From Deltaproteobacteria bacterium (GTDB lineage: Bacteria; Desulfobacterota; Desulfobacteria; Desulfobacterales; GCA-2748835): 64,000 nt of DNA. The stretch covers positions 34,481-98,480 of the forward strand of contig PDTL01000022.1 in NCBI GenBank assembly GCA_002748835.1, written 5' to 3'. Shown piece after piece: positions 9,097-18,550 of this stretch. A program made the translations under genes and the position numbers. Position 1 is the stretch's first letter, and every line of letters begins with the position of its first letter. A model generated the notes under the pieces. The model was given only the letters and a program-made list of their open reading frames with translations. It was not told the DNA's origin and did not search any database.

Positions 9097-9621
9097 ATGG
9101 GGGCTATAGCCAAATGGGTGGCTGGTATTTTCCTTGCGGCATATATGCTAAGTCCCATTGATTTTATTCCGGATCTCCTTCCCTGGATCGGATGGATGGA
9201 TGATCTTGCGTTGGCGGGAGTGGTCATCTATTTCATCTGGACCGGGCGGTTACCGAACATGAGAAGGTGGCCCGGGAGACAGCGGCCGTTTGGCAGGCGC
9301 AACAACCGCTTCACAGGATCTGCAGGTCCATCGGATAAAGCTTCCGGACACGAGACGCATGATGGTCAGGAACAGAAATCACACCGTGAAAGGCAGGCAG
9401 CGGAGGAACCGGAAAAAGAAACCGTAGCGGATCCGTATGCGGTGCTTGGCGTACCCCGGGGGGCAGATAAAGAAACCATTCGCGCGGCCTACCGTAAGGC
9501 GGCCCAGGCTTATCATCCGGATCATGTGGCGCATCTGGGTCCGGAGCTACAGACGCTGGCGCGGAAGAAATTTATTGAAATACAGATGGCCTATGAAACC
9601 TTGATAAAATCGGCAGGATGA
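9097..9621 (+). CDS. DUF1232 membrane segment fused to a C-terminal J domain
   Basis: A 174-residue protein with two parts. Residues about 1-45 form a DUF1232/YkvA-like hydrophobic segment with the signature LSPIDFIPDLLPWIGWMDD. After a charged, probably flexible linker, residues about 110-174 form a J domain (DPYAVLGVPRGADKETIRAAYRKAA, then the HPD tripeptide in AYHPDH). It would be a membrane-attached DnaK co-chaperone presenting the J domain to the cytoplasm. The ATG at 9097 is chosen over in-frame starts further upstream because AAGGAGG sits 5 bases before it and the DUF1232 match begins there. The client is unknown. nadE follows 32 bases later on the same strand. Confidence 0.8.
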   Translation: MGAIAKWVAGIFLAAYMLSPIDFIPDLLPWIGWMDDLALAGVVIYFIWTGRLPNMRRWPGRQRPFGRRNNRFTGSAGPSDKASGHETHDGQEQKSHRERQAAEEPEKETVADPYAVLGVPRGADKETIRAAYRKAAQAYHPDHVAHLGPELQTLARKKFIEIQMAYETLIKSAG

Positions 9622-9653
9622 TACGTAACAAAAAGGGATGATGAAGGACGTCG

Positions 9654-11279
9654 ATGATGAAAATTGGGTTGGCTCAGATGCATCCGGTAATTGGAGATAT
9701 GGACGGCAATATAGAAAAAATGGTGAAAACGGCAGCGGATGCACGTTCCCAGGGCTGTGACCTGGTCATTTTTTCGGAGATGGTGATTTCCGGATATCCT
9801 TCACAGGATCTGCTGAAACACAAAACGTATGTTCAGGCCAACCTGGCTGCCTTGGAAACGCTGAAAAATGCGGTTTACGGGATCGGCGTTATCTGCGGAT
9901 ATGTGGACTGGAACGTAGCGGATGCCGGGGCCGGGCGTTACAATTCCGCCGCGCTGCTTTCGGATGGACAGATGCTGGGAACCGTCTATAAACGCCTGCG
10001 GACGCCTGCGGATGTTTTTGACGATGACCGGTATTTTGTGTCCGGCACAGGAAACGGCCTTTTCACATTCCGGGGGAAACGCATCGGGATCACCTTTTGG
10101 GATCCTGTCTGGCATGAACGGGATGGCGTATTCCCTGATGACACGGCGGCTGTGAGGGTGGACCCGGATGCAGAACTGGTGGTCGTACTCTCCGCATCTC
10201 CGTTTGCCTATGGAAAAGATGAGATTCGCCAGCGGCTATTCAGTGCAGCGGCGGCCCGGCACGGGGTGCCGCTGGTGTATGTGAATCAGGTGGGCGGCAA
10301 TGACAGCGTGATCTTTGACGGGGGCAGCATGGCCGTTGCCGCAGACGGCACCCTTGCCGTCCGGGCAGGATTGTTTGAAGAAGAACTCCTTATATGGGAT
10401 ATGGATGCGGGGGCACGGAACCTACCTTCGCCTGTGATTGAAAAAGAGGCGGCTATTTTCAATGCCCTGTCCAGGGGGGTACGGGATTATCTCTTCACCT
10501 GCGGATTTAAAAAGGCTGTGATTGGGCTGAGTGGGGGGATCGATTCGGCGCTGACCGCAGTCATTGCTGCCGATGCCCTGGGCCCGGAACAGGTGACAAC
10601 AATTTTCATGCCATCCCGATATACATCCCAGGAAAACTATGAAGATGCTGCCGCGCTGGCCGCCAATCTAGGGACGCCGTATGAGGTTGTGCCCATTGAC
10701 GACCTGTATACCGTATATATGAACGCGCTGGGTCTGTCAGAAGGTGATGAGGGCAGCCTGACCTGTCAAAACATCCAGGCCCGGATTCGGGGCGGGATCC
10801 TCATGGCCCGGTCCAACCAGGGATTCGGGATGGTTTTGAGTACCGGAAACAAGTCGGAAGTGGCTGTAGGGTATTGCACCTTATATGGGGATATGTGCGG
10901 TGGTTTGTCTGTGATATCTGATATTTATAAAACAGAAGTATATGCGGTTTCGCGGTATGTGAACCGGCACTCGGCGGTGATCCCGGCGCGAATAATCGAC
11001 AAACCCCCGTCAGCCGAGTTAAAGCCGAATCAGACGGATCAGGATGACCTGCCGGAATATGCGGTGCTGGATGCGGTGTTAAAGGCGTATATCGAGGATG
11101 ACTGTCAGCCGGATGAGATCGTGGCCCTGGGCTACGGGCCTGACGTGGTGGGGGATATCATCCGGCGGGTGAACCAGAGCGAACATAAACGGTGTCAGGC
11201 TGCGCCGGGTCTGCAGGTCAGTGCCAGGGCCTTTGGCCTTGGCAGGCGATATCCGGTAGCTCAGCGCTGGAAGGGCTGA
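9654..11279 (+). CDS. nadE: NAD+ synthetase with an N-terminal nitrilase-like domain lacking the catalytic Cys
   Basis: NadE converts nicotinate adenine dinucleotide to NAD+. The 541-residue protein has the two-domain layout of the glutamine-dependent form: a carbon-nitrogen hydrolase domain (about 1-250) and an ATP-pyrophosphatase synthetase domain (about 270-541) with intact SGGIDS and STGNKSE motifs. In the hydrolase domain Glu42 (SEMVISGYP) and Lys113 (VYKRL) of the Glu-Lys-Cys triad are present, but the stretch that should read close to ICEDxW is ITFWDPVW, placing Trp149 at the nucleophile position. From this I infer that the glutaminase is inactive and the enzyme uses free ammonia or ammonia from a partner. 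The synthetase function itself looks sound. Two adjacent ATGs (9654 and 9657) are possible starts. Confidence 0.9.
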   Translation: MMKIGLAQMHPVIGDMDGNIEKMVKTAADARSQGCDLVIFSEMVISGYPSQDLLKHKTYVQANLAALETLKNAVYGIGVICGYVDWNVADAGAGRYNSAALLSDGQMLGTVYKRLRTPADVFDDDRYFVSGTGNGLFTFRGKRIGITFWDPVWHERDGVFPDDTAAVRVDPDAELVVVLSASPFAYGKDEIRQRLFSAAAARHGVPLVYVNQVGGNDSVIFDGGSMAVAADGTLAVRAGLFEEELLIWDMDAGARNLPSPVIEKEAAIFNALSRGVRDYLFTCGFKKAVIGLSGGIDSALTAVIAADALGPEQVTTIFMPSRYTSQENYEDAAALAANLGTPYEVVPIDDLYTVYMNALGLSEGDEGSLTCQNIQARIRGGILMARSNQGFGMVLSTGNKSEVAVGYCTLYGDMCGGLSVISDIYKTEVYAVSRYVNRHSAVIPARIIDKPPSAELKPNQTDQDDLPEYAVLDAVLKAYIEDDCQPDEIVALGYGPDVVGDIIRRVNQSEHKRCQAAPGLQVSARAFGLGRRYPVAQRWKG

Positions 11280-11281
11280 TG

Positions 11282-12211
11282 TCAGGCAGACGTGCCCGGA
11301 TACAGCGATCCCTGCCGGGTGCCCTTTTTGTCAAACCGCTCGTGAATCAGCTGGAGGGTTTCGGTTTTTTTCAGGGACCACGCCGGGCTGATCAGCTCGT
11401 TGGGATGGGGATCTCCGGTGACCCGCTGGATGACCATGGATGCCGGCAGTCGTTCGATGAACTCGCAGACCGCATCCACATAGGCCGTCTGGGTCATGCA
11501 GACAAGTTCGCCGTTTTCCCAGGCAGCTTCAAGAGGCGTTCCCCTGACCACGTATAGCAGATGCAGTTTGACGCCGTCCACGCCGGACCGGGCAATGTAG
11601 TCGGCTGTGGCCATCATTTGGTCCCGGGTTTCACCGGGAAGACCGAGGATGATGTGGGCGCAGGTAAGGATCCCTTTTCCGCAGGTGAGTGCCATGGCAT
11701 CCTCGAATGCCCGGACATCGTGCCCCCGGTTGATGGCGCGCAGGGTTTTGTCATGGGCGGTCTGAAGACCGTACTCCACCCAGACCATACCGTTTTGGGC
11801 GCAGGATGCGATCAGGTCGATTTTTTCTTTATCCACGCAGTCTGGCCGGGTACCGATGGCAAGGCCGACCACCTCGGGTACGGCCATGGCTTCATCGTAC
11901 AGCTGCCGGAGCCGGCTGACGGGTGCATAGGTGTTGGTGAAAGCCTGGAAATAGACGAGAAATCCCTTGGCCTTGTATCGTTTCTTCAGCCGCTCCCGGG
12001 CGTCGTTGATCTGTCGGGTGATCGACAGCCCCCGACGGTAGGCCCCGGTGCCGGATCCGGCGGGGTTGCAGAAAATGCAGCCTCCGGTTGAGAGGGTGCC
12101 GTCACGATTGGGGCAGGTCATGCCGGCATCCACGGTGATTTTTTGGATGCGGCATCCGAAATGGCCGCGAAGAAATGTGTTGAGGTCTTGATAATGCGTC
12201 TGTTTCTGCAT
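11282..12211 (-). CDS. Radical SAM protein of the YhcC (TIGR01212) family
   Basis: A 309-residue radical SAM protein of a conserved family with no settled reaction. The family-typical cysteine spacing is present at the N-terminus, [16 protein letters not shown] (Cys-x10-Cys-x2-Cys), binding the [4Fe-4S] cluster that cleaves S-adenosylmethionine. Further conserved pieces are [18 protein letters not shown] and [12 protein letters not shown]. Its stop is 2 bases from the nadE stop, so the two genes converge with no terminator between them, and its start is only 139 bases from that of mnmG, giving a divergent pair. Sequence similarity suggests a distant relationship to Elp3-type enzymes, but no tRNA role should be assumed. 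Confidence 0.88.
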   Translation of the reverse strand: MQKQTHYQDLNTFLRGHFGCRIQKITVDAGMTCPNRDGTLSTGGCIFCNPAGSGTGAYRRGLSITRQINDARERLKKRYKAKGFLVYFQAFTNTYAPVSRLRQLYDEAMAVPEVVGLAIGTRPDCVDKEKIDLIASCAQNGMVWVEYGLQTAHDKTLRAINRGHDVRAFEDAMALTCGKGILTCAHIILGLPGETRDQMMATADYIARSGVDGVKLHLLYVVRGTPLEAAWENGELVCMTQTAYVDAVCEFIERLPASMVIQRVTGDPHPNELISPAWSLKKTETLQLIHERFDKKGTRQGSLYPGTSA

Positions 12212-12350
12212 ATCTTTACACTGCCGGAAAAAGGTGAGGTCGCTGCCGTGGAACGGGCGACAGTCAATAACCCGATCCGTTTATATATCAAGTGGCCCTG
12301 CAGTTCAACCGGGGGGGGATGTGGCAGGGTGGAGGCAACAGAAGCTGACA

Positions 12351-14225
12351 ATGACGCGGACATATGATGTGATTGTGGTAGGCGCAGGCCATGCGGGGTG
12401 TGAAGCCGCACTGGCAGGTGCACGCATGGGGTGCCGGGTGCTCCTGCTTGTGCTGGATATGGACAAGCTGGCGGCCATGCCGTGCAGCCCATCCATTGGC
12501 GGAACCGCCAAAGGACAGCTGGTTAAAGAGGTGGATGCCCTGGGCGGGGCCATGGCCGTGGTGTGCGACCAGACCGCGATTCAGTACAAGACCCTGAATA
12601 CCCGGAAGGGACCGGCGGTTCACGCCACCCGCACCCAGAATGACAAGAACCGCTATCATCTCCTGATGAAGGCGACTATTGAGCGCACCGAGCATCTGGA
12701 CCTCAAGCAGGCGCTGGTTGAAGCACTGCTTGTTGAGGGAGACCGGGTGGTCGGTGTGGTCGACAGTGTGGGATGTGACTATTATGCTCCGGCGGTGGTC
12801 CTATGCACGGGAACGTTCCTGAACGGAATTATCCATGTGGGAAAACGCTCTCAACTGGCAGGTCGAGCCGGCGAGTTCTCTTCGATTGCACTGGCGGAAC
12901 AGCTGAAAACGCTCGGATTTGAGCATGGCCGGATGAAGACCGGCACTCCGCCGCGGCTGCACCGGCGGAGCATCGATTTTTCGCAGTTTGAGGCGCACAG
13001 CGCGGATGAAGGGCATCCGTATTTTTCGTTTCTGACCCAGTCATCTCCCCTGCCTCAGTTGCCGAGCTATATAGGATACACCAATCCGCAGACCCATCGG
13101 CTGGTGGAAAACAGCCTGGAACAGTCGGCCCTGTACGGCGGTATTGTGAAAGGCATTTCAGCGCGTTACTGCCCGTCGTTTGAAGATAAGATCGTCAAAT
13201 TTCCGGACCGGGAAAAGCATCAGATCATTCTGGAACCGGAAGGCGTGGATACGGAAGAAATATATGTGTCAGGTCTGGGGAACAGCTTGCCTGTGGATGT
13301 GCAGGAGGCGGTGATACGGTCGATTCCCGGCCTGGAGGCGGCGGAAATCATGCGACCCGGTTATGCCATCGAATATGATTACATCCCGCCCACCCAGCTG
13401 AAAAATACCCTGGAGTCGAAACGGATCCGGGGATTGTACATGGCCGGCCAGATTAACGGGACCTCAGGCTATGAGGAGGCAGCGGCACTGGGCCTCTGGG
13501 CCGGTGCCAACGCGGCCTGCAAGGTTCAGGGACGTCCGGACTTTGTGCTGGACCGGTCACAGGCGTATATGGGCGTCATGGTGGATGATCTCATTACCCG
13601 GGGGACCGGAGAACCCTATCGCATGTTCACGTCCCGGGCCGAATATCGGCTTCTGCTCAGGGAAGATAATGCCGATTTGCGGCTCACCCCCATCGGCGCA
13701 TCCTTCGGACTGGTGGGGGATGACCGGGCCGCCTTTGTGAGATCCCTGCAGGCAGATGTGAATGCGGAATTGTCCCGGGTGCAGTCTACGGTGGTCAAAC
13801 CCTCGGAACAGGTGAATGCGCTGCTGAACCGCCAAAATACGCCGATCTTGAAAACCGGCGTCAACCTGGATCAGCTGATCAAACGCGCCGAGATGACCTA
13901 TGCAGCCGCTAGTGAGGTGAGTCCCCCTCCAGAGCCGGTGTCACCGCGCGTGGCCCGGCAGGTGGAGATCGAGGTCAAGTATGCCGGGTATATTGATCGC
14001 CAGATGCAGGAGGTGAATAAATTTCGGGGTCTTGAGCGGGTGAAGGTGCCGGCGGATATGGATTATGAGGCGCTTCACGGGCTGTCCAATGAACTTAAGC
14101 ATAAGTTAAAGACCGTACGGCCGGCATCTCTGGGACAGGCCTCGCGAATGGAGGGTATGACGCCGGCAGCCTTGTCGGCGATGATGGTCCATCTTAAGAA
14201 ACATGCAGGAAAAAATCATGAGTGA
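12351..14225 (+). CDS. mnmG: tRNA uridine-5-carboxymethylaminomethyl modification enzyme MnmG (GidA)
   Basis: MnmG, together with the GTPase MnmE, installs the cmnm5 group on the wobble uridine of several tRNAs, using FAD and methylenetetrahydrofolate. The 624-residue protein begins with the FAD motif [19 protein letters not shown] and has the family blocks [28 protein letters not shown] and [10 protein letters not shown]. The ATG at 12351 is chosen instead of the longer in-frame start at 12234: the FAD motif begins 8 residues in and the length then equals the family norm. A GGAGG at 12331 is rather far upstream. The end overlaps the start of the next gene by 8 bases, indicating translational coupling. 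Confidence 0.95.
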   Translation: MTRTYDVIVVGAGHAGCEAALAGARMGCRVLLLVLDMDKLAAMPCSPSIGGTAKGQLVKEVDALGGAMAVVCDQTAIQYKTLNTRKGPAVHATRTQNDKNRYHLLMKATIERTEHLDLKQALVEALLVEGDRVVGVVDSVGCDYYAPAVVLCTGTFLNGIIHVGKRSQLAGRAGEFSSIALAEQLKTLGFEHGRMKTGTPPRLHRRSIDFSQFEAHSADEGHPYFSFLTQSSPLPQLPSYIGYTNPQTHRLVENSLEQSALYGGIVKGISARYCPSFEDKIVKFPDREKHQIILEPEGVDTEEIYVSGLGNSLPVDVQEAVIRSIPGLEAAEIMRPGYAIEYDYIPPTQLKNTLESKRIRGLYMAGQINGTSGYEEAAALGLWAGANAACKVQGRPDFVLDRSQAYMGVMVDDLITRGTGEPYRMFTSRAEYRLLLREDNADLRLTPIGASFGLVGDDRAAFVRSLQADVNAELSRVQSTVVKPSEQVNALLNRQNTPILKTGVNLDQLIKRAEMTYAAASEVSPPPEPVSPRVARQVEIEVKYAGYIDRQMQEVNKFRGLERVKVPADMDYEALHGLSNELKHKLKTVRPASLGQASRMEGMTPAALSAMMVHLKKHAGKNHE

Positions 14226-15108
14226 AACAGATTATTACAAACTGCTCGGCGTGGAGAAGGGTGCGTCGGATGGGGATATCAAAAAAGCGTATCGCAAGCT
14301 GGCGATGAAGTATCACCCGGATCATGCAAAGGGAGATGCAGCGGCAGAAGAAAAGTTCAAAAAAATCAGTGAGGCCTATGCGGTGCTGAGTGATCCGGAA
14401 AAACGTCAGCAGTACGACACCTACGGTGCCAGCGGCTTTAATCAGCGATATTCCCAGGAGGACATTTTCAGAGGGGTTGATCTTGGGAGTCTTTTCCGGG
14501 AATTTGGTCTGGGTGGAGACTTTGGCTTCAACTTTGGGTTTGGAGGGCCCCGAGGGGGGCGTGGCAGACGTTTTCAGCAGCAGATGAAAGGGCAGGACGT
14601 GACCTACGAGCTGTCTTTGTCTCTGCTGGAAGTGATGACAGGAGGTCAGAAAACCCTATCGCTTCGTCGGGGAGGCGCGGTAGAGACCATTTCCGTAAAG
14701 ATTCCCAAGGGGATGGTCGGGGGAAAGAAAATCCGACTGGCCGGAAAAGGGGAACCCGGTCCCATGGGCGGTCCTCCGGGCGATCTCTACATTCGGTCGA
14801 TCATACTGCCACACCCGGTATTCTGGGCAGAAGGTAAGGATCTGCATATGGATCATTCCGTATCCCTGACCCAGGCCCTGCTCGGTTCGGAAACGCAGAT
14901 CCAGACCTTAGAGGGAAAAACGGTCAAACTGAAGATTGCGCCGGGAACATCCCATCAGGCAAAGCTCAGGCTGACCGGATACGGTCTGCCCGACATGCAG
15001 GGTGGAAAACCGGGGGAGCTCTATGTGACCCTGCGTGTCCCGCTGCCAAAATCGTTGACCCCTGCTCAGCGCGCACTTGTGGAACAGTTAGCCGAGACCG
15101 GACTGTGA
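14218..15108 (+). CDS. CbpA-type J-domain co-chaperone (class B DnaJ)
   Basis: A 296-residue Hsp40 without the zinc-finger domain. Residues 4-70 are a J domain ([28 protein letters not shown] at YHPDH), residues about 95-125 are Gly/Phe-rich ([16 protein letters not shown]), and the rest is the two-barrel DnaJ C-terminal substrate-binding region ending in [19 protein letters not shown]. It would deliver unfolded clients to DnaK. The start at 14218 overlaps the mnmG stop; the in-frame ATG at 14203 is possible but adds residues outside the J domain. A canonical dnaJ with a zinc domain is not seen in this window. Confidence 0.92.
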   Translation: MSETDYYKLLGVEKGASDGDIKKAYRKLAMKYHPDHAKGDAAAEEKFKKISEAYAVLSDPEKRQQYDTYGASGFNQRYSQEDIFRGVDLGSLFREFGLGGDFGFNFGFGGPRGGRGRRFQQQMKGQDVTYELSLSLLEVMTGGQKTLSLRRGGAVETISVKIPKGMVGGKKIRLAGKGEPGPMGGPPGDLYIRSIILPHPVFWAEGKDLHMDHSVSLTQALLGSETQIQTLEGKTVKLKIAPGTSHQAKLRLTGYGLPDMQGGKPGELYVTLRVPLPKSLTPAQRALVEQLAETGL

Positions 15109-15130
15109 GGTGGTTAGGATAAGTAAAACA

Positions 15131-15167
15131 TTGACAATTGTTGACAATACATGTAATCGACTAATAA
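15131..15167 (+). promoter_or_regulatory. Candidate promoter of hpt with doubled TTGACAAT
   Basis: TTGACAAT occurs twice, at 15131 and 15141, the second followed at 15 bases by TAATAA (15162-15167). Either copy gives a full -35 match with an imperfect -10. A hairpin plus T-tract lies between this promoter and hpt. Confidence 0.45.
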
Positions 15168-15210
15168 CCGTATTCATTGGTTTCATGTAAAAAAGGTCCG
15201 CAATTTAGAC

Positions 15211-15270
15211 CGGCTACGGGATGCGGCTTTCCGTTGAACGGTAGCCGTCGTTTTATTTTTTTTTATTTTT
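15211..15270 (+). terminator. Hairpin and T-tract upstream of hpt (terminator or attenuator)
   Basis: CGGCTAC (15211-15217) pairs with GTAGCCG (15241-15247), with a smaller ACGG/CCGT stem possible inside, followed by a run of mostly T. It may simply end mnmG-cbpA transcripts, but because the best promoter is upstream of it, it could also attenuate hpt. Confidence 0.6.
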
Positions 15271-15290
15271 TTTCAGGATAGATAGGGCTC

Positions 15291-15809
15291 ATGTCAGCGC
15301 TTGTGCCGGTGCTCAGTAAAACGGATATTGAGCAAAAAATAATGGAGACGGCAAGTAAAATTTCAGCGGACTATAAAGGAAAAGAGCTGGTCCTTATTGG
15401 TGTGCTGAAAGGTGCCTTTATTTTTCTTGCAGACCTGGTCAGATCTCTGGATATCCCGGCTGAAATTGATTTCGTGGGTGTGTCGAGCTATGGAAACGCT
15501 ACTTCGTCATCTGGTTCGATTCAAATTACCAAAGACCTGCAGAACGATTTGCAGGGAAAACACGTGCTCCTTGTTGAGGATATTGTTGACAGCGGATTGA
15601 CATTGCAGCATCTGGTCGCCTATATGAGGTCTAAACGTGCTGCCAGTGTAAAAATATGTACCCTGATTGATAAAACCGAACGGCGTCAGGTGGATCTGAC
15701 GGTCGATTATGCCTGTTTTGAGGTTTCGGAGGGTTTTCTCGTTGGGTACGGGCTTGATTATGCGGAAGCCCACCGGGGCCTCCCTGCGATATATCATCTC
15801 AAATTTTAA
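15291..15809 (+). CDS. hpt: Hypoxanthine phosphoribosyltransferase
   Basis: A 172-residue purine-salvage enzyme that joins hypoxanthine or guanine to PRPP, giving IMP or GMP. The PRPP-binding loop is VLLVEDIVDSGLTL (about residues 97-110), LIGVLKGAFIFLADL is the N-terminal conserved strand-loop, and FLVGYGLDYAEAHRGLP is the C-terminal base-recognition block. Length and motifs fit the family fully. It is followed after 19 bases by the acidic zinc-ribbon protein gene; a shared transcript is likely, a shared function is not evident. The PRPP it uses is made by Prs, encoded at 44.9 kb. Confidence 0.95.
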   Translation: MSALVPVLSKTDIEQKIMETASKISADYKGKELVLIGVLKGAFIFLADLVRSLDIPAEIDFVGVSSYGNATSSSGSIQITKDLQNDLQGKHVLLVEDIVDSGLTLQHLVAYMRSKRAASVKICTLIDKTERRQVDLTVDYACFEVSEGFLVGYGLDYAEAHRGLPAIYHLKF

Positions 15810-15828
15810 TCATTCATGAGGGCGAACA

Positions 15829-18534
15829 ATGATCATTACCTGTCAGGAATGCCAAACCAGTTTCAGTCTGGATGATAGCCTAATTAAGCCGTCTGGCTCA
15901 AAAGTCAGGTGCTCGGTCTGTAAAAATATTTTTTTGGCGTACCCTGAACCGGAAACGCCTGCACATACCATTGATGCGTTCATTGTATCCGAGGAGAGTG
16001 CTGGAGAACGCTCTGTTGCCTGGCAGAAGGATGATGGGGCGGCAGGTATTCCAGGAGAGGAGCTGCTGCCGGGGATTGATTCGTTAGATGAAGAAGATCT
16101 GGGTTTTTCAGATGACGAAATTCAAGCAATTGCCGAGGCGACATTTTATGGGGATGGGTATGGCTTCGGTGCTCTGGAGGGTGCATTTCCGGAAACCGCC
16201 AGCGATTCCTTTTCCGGAGATGCAGCGGATTTACCCTTTGAATCTGAAACGCTCTCTTTTGATGACAGGCAGATGGATGACCGTGCCGCAGATGAAACCC
16301 CGTTAAAAGATGACGATGGAGTGGTTGAAATTCAGATCGAAGATGTAGAGGCCCTACCCGATGCGTCACCGTCGCCGGTAGAGCCTCAGTCACCGATGGC
16401 AGGGGATGACGATTTCGATTTTTCGGATTTGGAAGCACTGCTGGACAGGGATGATGATGGGGCAGGTGTCCCCTCGACCGTGGTCACTACCGGATTTGAC
16501 GAATCAGACGCGGCGGTCTTGGCTGATGCGGGTTCAGCGGCAGATGAGGCGGGTGATTACAGTCTGGATGCCCTTGAATTCGAATCAGATGACGCTCTGG
16601 CTGTAGATGACGCGAGTGGCGTTACTTTTTCTGATCTGGAATCGGTGCGGGAAGGGGACCCCAAAGCGGATACACCTGAGGCGGATGCGTTGCTTGAGAT
16701 TTCAGATGTTGAGCTTCCAGGTGAAGCCGATTCCGGACAGGTGGATGCCGATGACCTCGACTTTTCGGAGATAGAATCAATGCTTGAGGCAGAGGGGGTT
16801 TCTGTTGAGCCAAAAACAGACGATTCTCATCTCTTTGATCTCACGGCGGCACTTGAAACAGATGGCGATTTGGCTGGTGTTGCGGAAGTGCCAGTGGATG
16901 ACTTGGTATCGGTAGAAGACGATGATCTGGATTTTTCGGATCTGGAGGCGGCGCTTGAAGCGGATGACGACTTGGTTGGTGTTGCGAAAGCGCCGGTGGA
17001 TGATTTGGTATCGGTAGAAGACGATGATCTGGATTTTTCGGATCTGGAGGCGGCGCTTGAAGCGGATGACGACTTGGTTGGTGTTGCGGAAGCGTCGGCG
17101 GATGACGTGGTCCCGGTAGAAGACGATGATCTGGATTTTTCGGACCTGGAGGCGGCACTTGAAGCGGATGATGATGTCTCGGCCGGTGGTGGTCCAGAAG
17201 ATGCGCTTGATCTTTCAGATTTGGAATCCTTCTTGGATGCCGATGATGATGCGCCGGACATTGATCTGGATGAGGACATTGATTTCTCTCTCGACCTTGA
17301 CGGTGATGAGGCATCCGTGGACGCGGAGTTAGATGCGGGTATTGATGATCTCCTTGATTTCTCCGACCTCGAAGCGGAGCTGGATGCAGTGAGAGATGCC
17401 GATAGCGAGGGGGATACGACGGATGATGATCTAGACTTCTCACTTGATCTTGACGATGATGATATGTCTGTGTCAGATGATGATTTCCTGGATTTTTCCG
17501 ATCTTGAAGATCTGCTTGAAGCAGATGACGGTGAGAAGGTTGCGGAGACCGATAAAGGCGATACTGATATGGAACTTGATTTATCGCTGGATGATTCGGT
17601 CACGGAAACCATCGATCTTGAAGCCCTGGAAGCTCAGGCAGCCGCTCAGTCGGGTGACAACCGGGTGAATGATGCAGAGGACGACCTGGACTTTTCTGAT
17701 TTAGAAGCCATGCTGGATGAAGCTGGTGTCAGTCAATTCGAGGCTGACGTCCAGGAGGCGGATGACGAAGTCACCGTTGATATTGATGCGGACATGGAGA
17801 GTGAAGAGACACAGCTGGTAGACGAAGCAGAGATGGAGGCGGCATTTGCGGCCGGTGCGGCGTTCGGTGCGGGGGGGGACCCTGAGGTGACAATGGATGC
17901 GGATATCTCGGAACCGATTCCTGTTGAAGCACCGGTAAAAAAGAAAACAGTCCGATCAGTTCGTCGGAAAAAGTCCAAGCTGCTCATGGTGCTGATTGTT
18001 CCTTTTCTGCTGCTTGGCGGTGTGGTTGGTGGCCTGTGGTATGCGGTTACCCAGCTGGGGATTGAGATACCGGTTGTCAGCGATTATCTGGCCCCAAAAC
18101 CGAAGGATCCTGTCGGTGCCCTGCATATTAAGATTCTGGATGCTGCGGATGGTCAGGGGATCAAGAGTCGGTTTGTTGAAAACAATCGTGCCGGTACCCT
18201 GCTGGTGATCGAAGGAAAGGTTCGAAACGATTATTCGGCTCCCCGTAGTTTTCTGCGGTTGCGTGGAAAGCTGATGGATAAGAACGGCGGGATTGCAAAA
18301 GCACAGACGGTGTATGCGGGGAATACCATCTCCCAGATTGATCTGGCGCAGCTGTCAAAGATGGAGCTGGATAAAAAGTTGAAGAATCGCTTCGGTGACA
18401 AGCGGGCAAATGTGAATGTGAAACGGCGGGACGTGCTTCCATTTGTAATTGTTTTTGACAAACTCCCCGAAGGTATGGATAATTATGAGTTGAATATCGA
18501 AGTCGCCGGGTCCATGGCAGCTGCAGAAAAATAG
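15829..18534 (+). CDS. MJ0042 zinc-ribbon, acidic-repeat, single-pass membrane protein with DUF3426-like end
   Basis: A 901-residue protein of unknown function. Residues 1-35 form an MJ0042-type zinc ribbon (CQEC...CSVC). Residues about 50-690 are extremely rich in Asp and Glu and carry many copies of a DLDFSDLEA-type motif; three copies form an almost exact 34-residue (102-base) tandem repeat at about 16,870-17,170. A basic KKK...RRKKSK patch at about 705-722 precedes one transmembrane helix (LLMVLIVPFLLLGGVVGGLWYAV), and the last 150 residues look like DUF3426, an extracytoplasmic domain. The acidic part would lie in the cytoplasm. Similar ribbon-plus-DUF3426 proteins are widespread in Deltaproteobacteria; the size of the acidic region is unusual. 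GAGGG precedes the ATG. Confidence 0.8.
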   Translation: MIITCQECQTSFSLDDSLIKPSGSKVRCSVCKNIFLAYPEPETPAHTIDAFIVSEESAGERSVAWQKDDGAAGIPGEELLPGIDSLDEEDLGFSDDEIQAIAEATFYGDGYGFGALEGAFPETASDSFSGDAADLPFESETLSFDDRQMDDRAADETPLKDDDGVVEIQIEDVEALPDASPSPVEPQSPMAGDDDFDFSDLEALLDRDDDGAGVPSTVVTTGFDESDAAVLADAGSAADEAGDYSLDALEFESDDALAVDDASGVTFSDLESVREGDPKADTPEADALLEISDVELPGEADSGQVDADDLDFSEIESMLEAEGVSVEPKTDDSHLFDLTAALETDGDLAGVAEVPVDDLVSVEDDDLDFSDLEAALEADDDLVGVAKAPVDDLVSVEDDDLDFSDLEAALEADDDLVGVAEASADDVVPVEDDDLDFSDLEAALEADDDVSAGGGPEDALDLSDLESFLDADDDAPDIDLDEDIDFSLDLDGDEASVDAELDAGIDDLLDFSDLEAELDAVRDADSEGDTTDDDLDFSLDLDDDDMSVSDDDFLDFSDLEDLLEADDGEKVAETDKGDTDMELDLSLDDSVTETIDLEALEAQAAAQSGDNRVNDAEDDLDFSDLEAMLDEAGVSQFEADVQEADDEVTVDIDADMESEETQLVDEAEMEAAFAAGAAFGAGGDPEVTMDADISEPIPVEAPVKKKTVRSVRRKKSKLLMVLIVPFLLLGGVVGGLWYAVTQLGIEIPVVSDYLAPKPKDPVGALHIKILDAADGQGIKSRFVENNRAGTLLVIEGKVRNDYSAPRSFLRLRGKLMDKNGGIAKAQTVYAGNTISQIDLAQLSKMELDKKLKNRFGDKRANVNVKRRDVLPFVIVFDKLPEGMDNYELNIEVAGSMAAAEK
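16870..17172 (+). repeat. 102-base tandem coding repeats (about three units)
   Basis: Equivalent points of successive units fall at 16906, 17008 and 17110, an exact period of 102 bases or 34 residues. The unit encodes a VEDDDLDFSDLEAALEADDD core plus a variable linker. Units differ by only a few bases, pointing to recent duplication or ongoing homogenisation. Confidence 0.9.
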
Positions 18535-18550
18535 CGCATTATTTTTTTAC

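Noticed and set aside
12234..12350. N-terminal extension of MnmG from an upstream ATG
   Set aside because: The extra 39 residues precede the FAD motif, do not resemble the family and would make the protein longer than normal.
15211..15290. Purine riboswitch upstream of hpt
   Set aside because: The region lacks the conserved three-way junction core and loop motifs of purine riboswitches; only a simple hairpin with T-tract is visible.
16870..17172. CRISPR-like periodicity
   Set aside because: The 102-base repeats are in frame, continuous and encode protein; there are no short repeats with unique spacers.
16827..17612. Serine-rich minus-strand frame inside the acidic repeat gene
   Set aside because: Reverse complement of Asp codon repeats gives Ser-rich text automatically; it is not a separate gene.
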